From the NCBI GenBank assembly GCA_023238725.1, contig CM041537.1, positions 30,290,009-30,354,008 on the forward strand: a stretch of DNA of 64,000 nucleotides. Direction: 5' to 3'. The notes beneath the pieces are model-generated. The model saw nothing but the letters and a program-made list of their open reading frames with translations. It made no database searches and was not told where the DNA came from. Shown here piece by piece: positions 11,401 through 23,300 of this stretch. The position numbers were made by a program, and so were the translations under genes. The first letter of the stretch is position 1. Each line of letters starts with the position of its first letter. This stretch comes from Scortum barcoo (lineage: Eukaryota; Chordata; Actinopteri; Centrarchiformes; Terapontidae).

Positions 11401-12025
11401 CTCTACAGAGGGAGGTGAAAGCTGCTCAACATATCACCGGGACGGACCTGCCATCCATGGAGGACCTCTACACCCAGCGGTGTAGGAGGAAGGCCACCAA
11501 AATCATTAAGGACCCCAGTCACCCAGCTACAAACTGTTCTGCCTGCTGCCGTCACTGGCCGACGGTTCCGCAGCATTTGAGCCCAAACCACCATGCTCTC
11601 AGGGAAGCTTCATACCGCAGGCCATGAGACTTTTAAACTGTGTTCACAGCACCACCACTTCTTAACAACTCCACCACTTCTGTTGTGTATATTCTTCTAT
11701 TGTATATATATCTATTGTATATATATGTTACTTATAATACCTACTTTATGTTTACAGTTTATATTTTATTTGTATAACTTATATTTTAAGGTCTTTACTT
11801 ATTTTATTACTCTAGTTTATTATTTATGTTTAATTTTATTTTATTTGATATTTTATTTTCTAAATTATCTTTTTTACTTTTCTTGTCAACAGCCTCTATT
11901 GCTGTTAATATTCTTTTTAGCATTGTTAGGAGAGCCTGGGACTTAAGAATTTCATTACCAATGATTGCTGATGTAATTGTTGTGTAATGACAATAAATTC
12001 TTGAATCTTGAATCTTGAATCTTGA

Positions 12026-15000
12026 TCTCAACACATTGCACCAATCATAGTTTGTCTATTATATGTATACAGAGTATAACACCTGATTGATATGACTATT
12101 TGACAATTTGTTGGAACACTCTTTAATAATAGGCAAATACACTGTAGAATCATGCATGGTATTATTGTACTGTTACATTACAATCAATACACCTTTGTTT
12201 AGCATGGTTTTGCTGCTAAAAAATGTTCACTAAAGAAGCCCAGAATCAGATCTCTTAACAGTCTATTCCCCCTCACGTCTTTCTGTGCTGAGATGGTAAT
12301 CTGTGGGTTTTTTAATTTGGTCAGTCAGTGGAGGTGAACAAATGGAGGAAGTACATTATCTAAAAAGTGTGGAAAGTAGGACCTGAAGACAGACATGTGA
12401 GGTTTTTTCGGACAGTAAGCAACTAGATACCTAAATAGGTGACATTAGTAGATACATCAGCTTTTTATGGCAAAAACTAACATGTCAGGTAACTGTTAAC
12501 ACTGTTACTCTTAGTGTAGAGCCAGCTAAACAGCATGACAACATTAAGGCATATAAAAGCAATATGTAATATATAAAAGCATAATATAAGCATAATATTC
12601 AGTTTACCAGAGTAAAATCATCAAGGTCAGTCAATTTTCTTGTGATAAAATAATGGTATCTGGTCACAGCGCAGGCAGCACAGAGACACAAGGAGAGCCA
12701 GACAGGGGCATGCTCTGAGACATTGGAATTCAAGAAAAAACAGGGTGATACCATGAGTTTTAACCGAGGCCTCTATGTCAGCAGTAAATAGAACTACTAA
12801 TGAACACAGAATATTCCAATTCAAATTATCATTAAGGTCAGCTATTGTTCTTCTGATAAATCATGATAAGCAACTGACCAAAACAAAACAAAGTGGGGGG
12901 GATCCTGAAATGGGACACAGCCATAGATAACAATGTAACATTCATTATACACTACATAGGATTAAAGTCTTTAGTCATATCAATGAAGATGTGTTAATCA
13001 TTCTTGTTGTATTTTTATAACAACATCATATCAAATGAATACATGTCATTTGAAATGGCTCACTTGTAGTGATAAACCCACAGAGATTTATCACAAACTC
13101 TGCAGTTCCCTTCAGCTCTCCTGAATCTCTTGTAGCTTATTATGAATTTGGTTCACAAATAATTCACAGCCACCATGGACATCAAGTCAAGAATGATGGA
13201 AACAAATGTACTTCTTTAAGGGTCTTAACTGCTCCTTACAATCACTGGAACAGAGTGTGGTCTATGATCAAAGAAATAATATTGTTTATATAGATATGCA
13301 ACATCACAGTGCAGTTTGTCCTAATGCCCAACTGAGGGCACTCTATGACCACTAATGGTTACAATGGAAAATGAATTTCAAATTGGGAGCAATCCTCAAT
13401 CAATCCTCCGTTCTAGCAAACAACAAAAGACATCCTGGTAAGTAAGATGGAATTCAAGAGAATATGATTTGACCAAAGAGGATAAGAAGACATGTATATA
13501 TCATCAGATTCAAATGATGCCAATGTGGTGTCAGGAACATGGTTACCATTATATACACCTTACATTTGTGGGAGCATGTAAAAATTTGTGCATTTGTGCA
13601 TGTCAGAAATGACTGAAACTCATGCTTTCTTGGTTAAAAAGTGCTCACAGGTGAACCCGGGGACACTAATGGACCTTTAATGTCTCTGCCAGCTGAGTCA
13701 CTTCAACAAGAACACATAGCTCAAGAGCACTCCAGATTTCTACCACTGACAGAAAATGTATCACTTCTATCCTTCATATGGGGTCCAGTGTAAGTGGCTG
13801 GGGTATTGAAAACGGTGAACATTATGAACTTTTCACAGGCTACGGTATGACAGAGCAATCTGCTGAGTCTGCACCACACAGATCACAGCAGGGAGAGGAA
13901 AACTCCTTTGGTGTTGACATGCAGCAGCCACCATTTCCCACAGTTAATGTCGCACAACTGCTTCAAGAGAAGTTTTGACAGTAGGTTTTCACTACTCCAC
14001 TCTCTTCAGTTTTTGTCAGAACTATATCCCAAGGCTAAAGATGAAATGGTCTTAACGTAATGTCAGCCAATATCTACAAGAAAACACACACACTTGAATG
14101 TGTTGGTTGCCATCTTCCTCTCAGACTGTTGTGGGGGGTGATCAGAATGAATTTGCATATATTCTTAAATGTAGGCGCTGAACTCTGTAATTATGTGAAG
14201 CCCTGAGTGTGTGCGATAGACTGTGCCCATAATTGTTTGTGTATGGGAAGAGGGGGCATGTTTTCAGCAGCAGCAAAAGGGGAGGCACCCTCGCTGAATG
14301 CAACCCCTCTAGCAGCTGTCTAACACAGCTGTGGCAATTCATAAAAGATATACTCATGCACACACATTATCATAAACACACACACACACACAGTGTTAAA
14401 TCTAAGAAGGCCTCCTGGGGATGACACCTTCCTCCTCATGTTTCCATGACATAGGCGATGATAATTAGACTAATTCAAAGTCTCCTCAGAGTGAGGGACA
14501 GAAATGAGGTGAAGGCAAGCAGACACCATTGAAAGCACCACAGCAAAATAGACACTCACACAGGGTTGACAGGGAGTTCATCCAACTAACTGCCATATTG
14601 TAGCATAACATTACTGCACCTGGAGATCCATGCCTTATTTCAGGCAGGACAGGGGAGTAACCAAGAGCTGAATTGGTACTGGTCTTCTTGGCCGTGACCA
14701 GAAGAGAGGGTGAGAGAACGGACGACTGAACTACACTCATGCACTTCTTGTTAAGGTTTAGTACACTGTAGATTATTTTTCATCAGTACAGGGGTCGAAA
14801 GTAATTAATGTCTTTACTTGTGTTGGTGTGTAGTAAAAAATAAAATAATATTTTTTTATGAGGATGCAAATCTTCTCTCACACACAGAAGCTACAGCTTG
14901 GTAACAGCCATTAGCCTGGTATAGCTTTAACTATACATTTGCTAGATGTAAAGATATTATAGAAACGAGAATTTGAAAAATCATTAGCATTGGATTTGAC

Positions 15001-15940
15001 ATTGATAAGGGCAGGTCTGTTAATGTTGGCCAGGTAGCTCGCGGTGTTGAAAATGAAAAAAGGAAAGGATTATCTCCTGGACAAACATGAATAGCCTCAA
15101 TAAATTTCATGGGAAATTTCCCTATTAGATTCTAATATGTACTGTGTACAAAATTAGGCCCTACTGTGATGTTTCAGGGAAGGTAAGGGAGTAATAACAT
15201 CTTCTAGGAAAGATGTTTATTTCCTGAAGATTTCATAGCAAAGTAGACAGTAGTTGTTTAGGTAATTTACACTTAACCAAGGTGTCTGACAGATCACCAT
15301 ATATTGCCATTCTTATGAAAATGTTTTATGATTTAGAGAAAAAACAGTGTTCTACAGATGGCCAGGTAGAATGAATCCACTTCAAATCCACATAACTGTT
15401 TCAATACAGTCTGGCGTGTGTAGAAAGTAAAGAGGAAGGACATGAAGTGTTCAGTGTTATGGAAGAGTACAGAAAGCTCTCTGATTGTCTCAGTGTTTGT
15501 ACAAAAACAGCACTAACATAAGGCTGAGGTGTGTTATCATGTATTGGAACATAATGTAACTGAAGCCTCATCTAATGGGACATTACACTTGTCTAAACAG
15601 CTCTGCTGAGACTCATAACCCTCTATTGTGCATGTCTGTCACATGTCTAGTCGGCTGCAGTATTGCCGGGGTTGTATCGAGTTTCAGAGCTCATTTAATT
15701 GTAAGTGTCAAATTTAATTTCTTTTATCTGTTTAACATTTATTTCATCTTACATTTGTTCTGTTTTTAACTATTTTCCTCACTTGGCTTGTCTCTGTCTT
15801 CCTGTGTTCAGCACTCAGCCATTGTAACTATCACTTCTCGTGCTACAGCATCTATTCTGTTCTATTATTCAGGAGATGGAAGATGGAAGTGTTTAACATG
15901 TTTAATGCTCAAATGTTTGTTTGTTTAATTCTAAATTCTT
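12026..15940. other. Non-coding stretch
   Basis: Mostly unique AT-rich sequence. It contains one copy of a dispersed repeat at 13067-13125, a CA run at 14378-14392 and an unassigned open frame at 13778-13978 (66 codons, no domain). No gene recognised. Confidence 0.55.
13067..13125. repeat. Dispersed repeat, copy A
   Basis: The stretch with CACAGAGATTTATCAC and CTGCAGTTCCCTTCAG resembles 60565-60620 (ACAGAGAATTATCAC, CTGCAGCTTCTCTCAG). Two similar copies in one window indicate a dispersed family; both lack coding sequence. Confidence 0.5.
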
Positions 15941-16072
15941 TATTTTATTAGGCTTTTTTCAGCCTTTATTTATAGATACAGATAGATACTGGATTTGAAC
16001 CTGCTGCTGCAGTGAGGACTGTATCCTTGTAAATGGAGCATGTGCTCTACCAACTGAGACACTGAGGCACCC
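15941..16072 (-). mobile_element. tRNA-derived SINE
   Basis: On the minus strand it begins GGGTGCCTCAG, has an A-box-like TGTCTCAGTTGG (16061-16050) and a B box GGTTCAAATCC (16001-15991), about 48 bp apart as in tRNA genes. It ends with an AATAAAGGCTGAAAAAAGCC tail. The A and B boxes are internal RNA polymerase III promoter parts. Pairing of a tRNA acceptor stem is not preserved and the A/T-rich tail is SINE-like, so this is not a tRNA gene. Partners for movement would be LINE proteins. Confidence 0.75.
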
Positions 16073-16090
16073 AAACCATGAAATCAAATA

Positions 16091-16340
16091 AGGATTCAAG
16101 GATTCAAGGATTCAAGTTTATTGTCATTCCAACACAAGTTAAACATGGGATGGAACGAGATTAGCTACCCTGGTCCTGGTGCAAGCCCAATAAGTAGGAT
16201 ATAAGAATAGTATATAAGTATATATAAGTATAAAAAGTAGAATAAGTATAAAAAAATGTTTTAAAAAAAGTAGAATAACATGCCATACTAAAAATCAAAC
16301 GTTATACTCTTTAGTAGGACCCAGACAGGATATCTGACAC
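16091..16340 (-). mobile_element. 5'-truncated L2-type LINE 3' tail
   Basis: The plus strand reads AAGGATTCAAGGATTCAAGG, then TTCAAGTTTATTGTCATTCC. Reverse-complemented this is GACAATAAACTTGAATCC repeated, the same kind of 3' terminus as at 11990-12025 but with an 8-base unit in place of the 7-base one. The rest is AT-rich 3' UTR. The left limit is the terminus; the right limit is approximate. Confidence 0.65.
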
Positions 16341-18222
16341 TGCCAGGGTAAAGTGGGTTTAAGTCTTTACAGACTGAAGAAGATCTTTCGCCAAAGTGAA
16401 TTACTTTCTCTGGTCAGAGACCTGGTAGATAGACATAATCACAAAAACAAAAAGGTTATGACTAGCTGTGGTCAGGGAGGGACCTCCATCAGATGACATG
16501 AGATGATACCTCTAACATGACTGGACAATATCTCACGTTCAGTCTAATATTGTTCCTATTGCTGGCCTGAACCTGTCTTCCTTGCTGTAATGAAACATAG
16601 ACCAACAGTGGGTTCGGCTGCTGGGTCAAATGAATTCAGAGAATCAAATCCAATAAAAGTTCTGAATTTCACCTGTAACCCACTACCAACTAAAGTATAA
16701 GAAATTTAGGGCAGCTCTCATTAAAGGAAGTAAACTCAATATCAATCGTGTAATCGTTATTTCACAATCAGACATTATTTTTCTGCTAGGAAAAGGTAGT
16801 GGTTTTTTATTAGCACATTACTATTCATAGAAATAGTGTCTGGATAAAAAAAATATTTTTTCCAAGACTCCAAGACTGTGTCCTATATACACAACAACAG
16901 TAAGGTTCCACTCACTCTGTATACATACTTGATGTGAAGTTTAAAAATTCAGATTCTCACATGTCATGACTGTCGATCATTTGTTCTTTTTTTTCAGAAA
17001 GATTCTTTTAAATGATTTAATGAGAGCAATTGGTTGCCTCATTTGAAAATAATGTTGGCCTAATGCATATCGTCTTCATACATCTTCATACATCATACAT
17101 ACATCTTCACAACATGTAGCCTTCAGCGTCTCAAAAACGTTTTATTTCTGTATCCTGACATGTTTTGTAAATAGCTGTCTTGCAACAACTTATGATGACT
17201 TTAGTGACAAGTGCAACCAAATCAGGGTCTAATCACATTTTTACCAATATATTTACTTAACTATTCATTTTCAGCAAAGATGCTTGAATGGCCCATAAAC
17301 TGTGAGCCAGTGTATTTAACAGTTAATTATTTTTTTTAGCCTGTAAATTGTGGTTCAAGCTTTCACTAAATTTCATGACATACAATCTTTGCTTCGACAT
17401 TTTTGACAAGGTACTTTTCTTAAAATAAGGGGCCAGTCCAAAGGTACATATAGATGAGCACTTGTGTTCAAACCATTGTTTGACAGCTATCTGGCCGTTG
17501 GGAAACATGACCAGAAAAAGCTGGCTGTTTCGACATGCCTTGTCGAAACAGTGAGAATTAACACACACAGTAGCCAGTAATGGGGTTGGGACCTGATCCA
17601 CTTGCAGCAGTAGTGGCAGTAGCCAGGTGCTTGGCTTCTTTAGCGCAGCTAGTGCTGCCTCTCCTCTGTCAAAATGTTAAACATTTTAAAACAGCCCATA
17701 TTTTGCACGTCCTGGTCAAATCATGCCTTATACTTGTCCAAGTGAAGCCAGACAGTATTAAATTGGCATTTTCTGGTATTGTGCAAATTTATATGTTGTC
17801 AAAGCACAGGGTGTCTCCCATATTTTCGCGCATACCCTACTCAAATATATACACTATGATGTCCTATGCTTGGAGTGACATGACAAATAATAAAACAAAA
17901 AGAGTTAAAGAGGCTTTCAGAGCAGAGAAGTAATTCAGAATTTGCAGAAGAGAATGACAGACCAGGTGTCCCCATAGAGACCTAGGAAGAGGACAGGCCA
18001 CACAGACTAAGAAGACAACAGCAGGTTTCACACCAATAGGAGAGACAAACATGATAACATGCAAACTCAGGAGAGAAGAGGAGATGTTGAATCTTCTGGG
18101 GGATGATGATTCAGATCAGAGTCTAGGTGAGACACCGACAGCCTGGAGAGACAGAGGTCCCAGGACATCTGATGTCCAGCAGAGAGAAGCCTGAGTGAAA
18201 AGAGGAGAATTAGGAGGATGCC

Positions 18223-18225
<3 letters not shown>

Positions 18226-18262
<37 letters not shown>
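18226..18262. repeat. GA microsatellite
   Basis: Uninterrupted GA run of about 18 units. The minus-strand open frame over it (poly Leu-Ser) is an artefact of the repeat. Confidence 0.95.
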
Positions 18263-18266
<4 letters not shown>

Positions 18267-19289
18267 CTTGACTGCCTGTGGGAAACAAAACAAAAACAGC
18301 AGAGGGTTAGAGAAAGTTTTCAGTTTGTTGATTTCTCGTTAACAAGAAACTAAGTTTCTCAAGTTTTAATTCATTGGGGATTTTAAAGTGGCTTTAAATG
18401 TGATTTAACTGTTGAATATGTAGCTCAACAGTAAAGATAACAGCAGTATAAAATAAAACTTTCTGGAACAGTAAAACTGTACTCAAACTAACAAATAGCT
18501 GTCTCACCTTAATGCTGAGCATCTGCCTACTCCTCCCTTTTGTCATGGCTGTGGCAGTATGATTGGCACTATGGTCATTCATGCAAATAAGGGCAAGCAG
18601 AGAGTTACTCATTCACCTTAGCCGGAGGCAGTTTGTAGGGCCTGGGCTCACTGCAGCTAAGGGCACAGATTAACACAAAAAAACTGTTTGAAGGAACCAC
18701 TGCTGCATCAGAGCAGATATGAGAGGCAAGTTCTTTGTTCTCCCTGATATTTATCAGTCTGAGGCCGAGCCGGGGAGGGGATGTGGGTCCAAAGACATGT
18801 CTCCTAAATCAGTGTCCTGGTGTTAAACTGATCTATGCCTATATCCTGGGGAGATAACCATACATCACAGATCAGCTTACTGGCATCCAGATGCCACTTT
18901 GGATGGACAGGGTGGTGGTGCTGTGGTGTTGGGTCATTGCCAACACATCGTCATTGTATAAGAAAAGAAAATGCAAAAAGGACTCCAAAAGGTGACTATC
19001 AGTGATTGTCAACTGACAGCACGATGGGTCAGTGGATTAGCAGCAGCATGATAATGTGTTGTCTTTGGAAATCCATTGCAAATGCATTTTTAATCATGCA
19101 GATCACTATTCAATAGAAATCTGTATTTTCATTACATGTAAAATATTAAACGAGCAGTTTCACTATTTTTTTACTGGGGTACTATGTACTATGTACTATG
19201 TGCTATATACTATACGGTACACAAAGTCTGACAAGTCTGAATGAGTAAATGCCTTCAGTCAGCTGATTGAGTTGGAAACAGAGAAAGGA

Positions 19290-19307
19290 AGAGAGAGAGC
19301 GAGAGAG

Positions 19308-19354
<47 letters not shown>
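19290..19354. repeat. GA microsatellite
   Basis: GA run of about 32 units broken twice by GC. The plus-strand Arg-Glu repeat frame is an artefact. Confidence 0.95.
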
Positions 19355-19358
<4 letters not shown>

Positions 19359-19539
19359 ATGATGGTTTCCACCATGGTTTGCTGTGCTTCACGGGGATGG
19401 TCCAATCACTCAGAGAACGAAGTACATCTGGTTACCCAGATGATACTGATCTGGTGGGTAGTATGAAACCTTCCTCAAGCCTGAAGTTGTTCCCTCCTTA
19501 ATAATGTATATAGGTCTATTGGCCCATGCCTGTTCTCTA

Positions 19540-20370
19540 TTATAAATCACTCCTGACTGAAAGGCTTAGGCAGCAGGTGTGTGTTTCTGGGAGCACCTTG
19601 GACTGGTTCTTTCCCTATCTCACAGACAGGAATTTCTCTGTCACTTGATCCCTACATAAACAGCTTAAACAGCTTCCTATTGTGTGTCTCAGCATCCTTT
19701 ATTATTTGCTACATATAAGCTTTCTCTAGCCCAGGTTATTGTAGAATTAAAGGTTTCTCATGCCACTGCTATGCTGATGATATCCAGCTGTATGTCTCTT
19801 TTAAACCTGAAGAGACAACTGTTGACAGCCATTAAAGACTGGCAGGCTCATATTTTTTACAGCTGAAGAGGATAAGAGTGAGGTACTTATCATTACTTCA
19901 GATAGCATAGCTTCCGGCAGGTTTCTTCTGTTCCTTCCATTTAAGAATCATAGCCAAACCCAGGTTTGTTGTATCACAACCTGAGTTAGAGATGATAAAT
20001 CACACATTTATATCGTCACAGCAAGACTACTGCAATTCCCTTTTCACCTGCCTCAGAAAGTCATCTCCAGACCCCTGCTGCAAAGCTGTTGACCAGGTGC
20101 AGCAAGATGACTTAAATCACAATTAGAGCCTTGCATGGTCAGGGACCTGTGTTTGCTCTGACCTGCTCCATCCATACAGCAGGAGGTCAAATAGTTCATC
20201 TGACTAGGGCTTACTGGTTGTCCCTTATGCTCAACCAAACATTAAATGTGCCTTCACTCTTGACATCTGATCTGCTGTCTCTGTTGACTCTGTTGTTGTT
20301 AAAAAGCCTAAGACTCATTTATTCAGACTGGCCTTTGTCTCACCTTATGTGTATTTTTCACTTTTTTCAC
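19540..20370 (+). pseudogene. Ancient LINE reverse-transcriptase relic
   Basis: Piecewise translation gives LDWFFPYLTDRNFSVT near 19597-19645, C-Y-A-D-D-I-Q-L-Y-V-S with the catalytic Y-A-D-D at 19770-19781, a DYCNSLFTCL block near 20022-20050, and a C-terminal KPKTHLFRLAF end near 20305-20340. These are the order and spacing of the RT and C-terminal region of CR1/L2/Rex1-group LINEs, of a different family from the two L2-type copies above. Many stops and indels; no open frame over 60 codons matches it. Confidence 0.7.
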
Positions 20371-23300
20371 ACCATTTCAAAGCTTCATGTCCAGTTTATC
20401 AAAAATAAGATATGTAGAAAGGCTTACAGTGTCTTTAGGTTCCATTCCCCTGTGGCTCTTGTGCTAAAAGAGAGAGAGAGAGTGAGAGAGGGATAAAAAA
20501 CCAGAGGAGAAAGGTTTAGACACAGCTACATAGGCTTGGATGGGAAATAGCCTTGAGAGACGAAGTGTTGTCTTTGTTTGATGTGGTTGTTGCTGAGTTA
20601 TTACAGTGATGCCACAGTGGTAAAGGAGGAGGCTGCACTTGGTAACTTTAAATGCGAGGTGGCAGCAAATGGCTAAATCCAGATGACAGGATTTTACTAT
20701 TATACCCCTTTTGACCACCATGTGGTCAACAACTGCAGAGTGGTCGCTGTTTGTGTTTCTGATGGTTGAATTCACGGAAAGAGGAGCTGTGGAACTAAAC
20801 TAAAGTAAGATTAAATGTTAAGTTCCTGTTTGACATCCTGAGACACTGCCAGTCACATCCACGCATTTTTTATAACTTGTAATTTCATAAAATCAGAGTT
20901 GTGCGAAAAGTCTGTTTCATAAGAACTGTGTGAAAAATGAAAACAATACAGGAGGAAATTCTAATCTGTGCAGCTGATCTGTGACATGTAATTTATCTAA
21001 TCAACGTGTTCATTGAAACATATTTCCTCTGAGGCCTCTTCTGTGCATAAAATTTAAGCCCCAGCTGCTTTTCAGTTTTTATCAGAAAGTTGTCCCCACT
21101 AACTTGTGAGATGTGGCTGTGAAAACATGTACACTAGCCTAGGTTCTGTGTGAAGTTGATTACCCTTGACTAGCCGTTCATAAGTCTGAACAGGCTGCAG
21201 TCCCAGTGTTGCTGGCACCAACACAGAGAGGGAGCATGTCAGCAGCAAGGTGAAAAAGTAGCAATTACATAAAAGAGAGCAAGTGAGAGCGAGGCTCTTC
21301 TAGCTTCTCGCAATCTCTGCCTCCTCCTCTGGGTTAAACCGGCAAGATCAATCCACAGCTGTGAAGTGGGGAGGGCACCTTGAAAATGCTGCTATTTATT
21401 TGTTTGAAATGTTCCTTTGCTTTCTTGTTCTTTTAAGGCCACCAGGGATTCTGCCATTGATTTTAACTTCAATAACTTGACCTCTGACCTCCGGAAGGGA
21501 CGTGACGTCCCCTGGCTGGCTACTCACAGCCAGGTGTGGCGAGAGAAATCTCCAAACCTCTATTTTATAGTCTCTCTCATTTACATGATTTAAGCTAAGG
21601 AGATTTATTTTTTCACTTAGGTTAATTGCAGTCTCTATTTGGGTCCACAACAAGAGAGCAATGGGCAGTCCCAGGCTTGCAGCTGTTTCATATTTTTCCA
21701 AAAGATCAAAAGGCCAACAGCCTCCATTTCAGCAGAGAGCCTGAATCACAGAAAAAGAAAATTGGTACATTTACATGCATCTTGCAGACAGAGATAATCT
21801 TTGTGTAGCTACGAATCTTTTTTAACGTGCTGTTTCAGTCTCCAGTCTGATCTTGGCATACACATGCCTTATGTGTGTGCAATATGAGGGGACTTTTGGT
21901 GTTTGCAGATGGACTCCCTGTCTGTAATAAAGTCTGGACCACCTGAAGGGATGCTGTCAACCAACACGGAGTCAGCTGCAGGATTCACCCAGCACTGCAA
22001 AACTGTGATAGAGCATATGCAACCCAAGATCACAGCAGATTATAGAGATTGAGTGGTACAGCACATCAATCAATATTGTTGTAATTATACAGGAAAGCTG
22101 CATCTCTGCTGCCAAGGGATCACCCACTGAACAGTACATCAATTTGAACAAGTTATTGTATTATATTTAGGGAGCTATGACAGGAGATCTGAATAATAAC
22201 TTAGTGGCGACTTCATTTTTTATTTTTTTTACAAAATGTTTTGAAAGTGACTCACAGTCAGGAACAACAAAAGACAGGAGATAGCTGCAACAATGATCAC
22301 TCCATTATTGTGGAAATGAGAGTCAACACTGGTTAATCAAACTAAAGGGGTAGAAGAAGGATTCAGATAATTGAGGTAAGATCTGTAATAATTTAGTGTA
22401 AAACTGCATTCAAATTCAATCAAAAAAGTACAAAAGTACTGGCATCAAATACAAAAGGTATGCAGAATGTATTACATATTATTATATATTACAGTATATT
22501 ACACTGATGAACGTATGTTATGAATACATTTAGAATATATTTCCTGTTGTTTTCCACTACTTTTTATGCACTGATAGTGCTTTTTATCTCTTCAATCAGT
22601 ATTGCAATTGTTACAGTGTTGGCTGGCCGACTGACTAAACTTGCTTATGGTCAATTAGCAGTGTGTGCTCAGCTAACCTGGAACCTTAGCAGAAGTGATT
22701 GGAGGAGAGATGCAGTTTATGTAATGGCTTACTTTTCAAAGTAAAAGTTCATTCAAGTCACACAATAAACAAATTCATCTGTGGAGTTACAATGATACCT
22801 ATAATTATGTTCAAGTCCTATCTATGGCCCTGGTGTCAAAGTTAAAGATTTGTAACAATGTCACACATCTTTGCGTCTAACAACATGCTGTACTGTATGT
22901 GTCTATTATCGAATGAAAATTGAAAGCTGTATAGCTGTCTTAAACTATGTGGACTGAATACAGCCATCAGTACAGCATTGGCTGATTTGACTATTGTTCA
23001 TAATAGCAGCAGCAGAGACAAAATCATGTTATCAGTCATGGTATTACATCTGGAAAACCTTGTTTCTTACAATACACCCCTCCTTTCATTCCTAATTGTC
23101 AGCAGCTCTCCAAAATAGGATGTAATTATGAGCAAGAGGGATGGGAGTGTATTATTTCATATAGCACCTGCTTTTTCTCTACAGAATTCACTGGCTCTAT
23201 CCCATCTGGCTTCAGGCTGCGAGCGGTTTACTGAACAGGAAAAATGTAAAAAATAAATAAATAAATAAATCCCACATTCTCTGTGCCTTGGTTCCTACCC

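Larger units (their letters stand above)
9290..12025 (+). mobile_element. L2-type LINE, 5'-truncated, internally deleted
   Basis: A 2.7 kb plus-strand copy. It keeps parts of the endonuclease (9396-9670), a linker (9730-10250), the reverse transcriptase (10290-11400), a C-terminal domain (about 11400-11630) and an AT-rich 3' UTR. It ends in a tandem of TTGAATC heptamers (11999-12025) after ATGACAATAAATTC. L2/CR1-group elements characteristically end in short tandem repeats rather than poly(A). Indels break the ORF at several points (for example near 10250, 10420-10520 and 11140). I could not find a secure target-site duplication. Confidence 0.87.
16341..19539. other. Non-coding stretch
   Basis: Contains two GA microsatellites (listed separately) and otherwise unique sequence. 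Short open frames at 17323-17933 overlap on both strands and show no domain. Confidence 0.55.

Noticed and set aside
11997..12025. Direct repeats resembling a small CRISPR or tandem array
   Set aside because: Seven-base units without spacers at the end of a LINE; this is the normal 3' tail of L2-type elements.
13778..13978. 66-codon frame containing GYGMTE, a motif seen in AMP-binding acyl-CoA synthetases
   Set aside because: Only six residues match, none of the surrounding adenylation-domain motifs is present, and the frame is isolated in non-coding DNA.
15941..16072. tRNA gene on the minus strand
   Set aside because: A and B boxes are present, but the acceptor stem does not pair and an A/T-rich tail follows; a tRNA-derived SINE explains it better.
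21396..21701. 101-codon minus-strand frame
   Set aside because: No domain, no splice context, and codon use indistinguishable from surrounding non-coding DNA.
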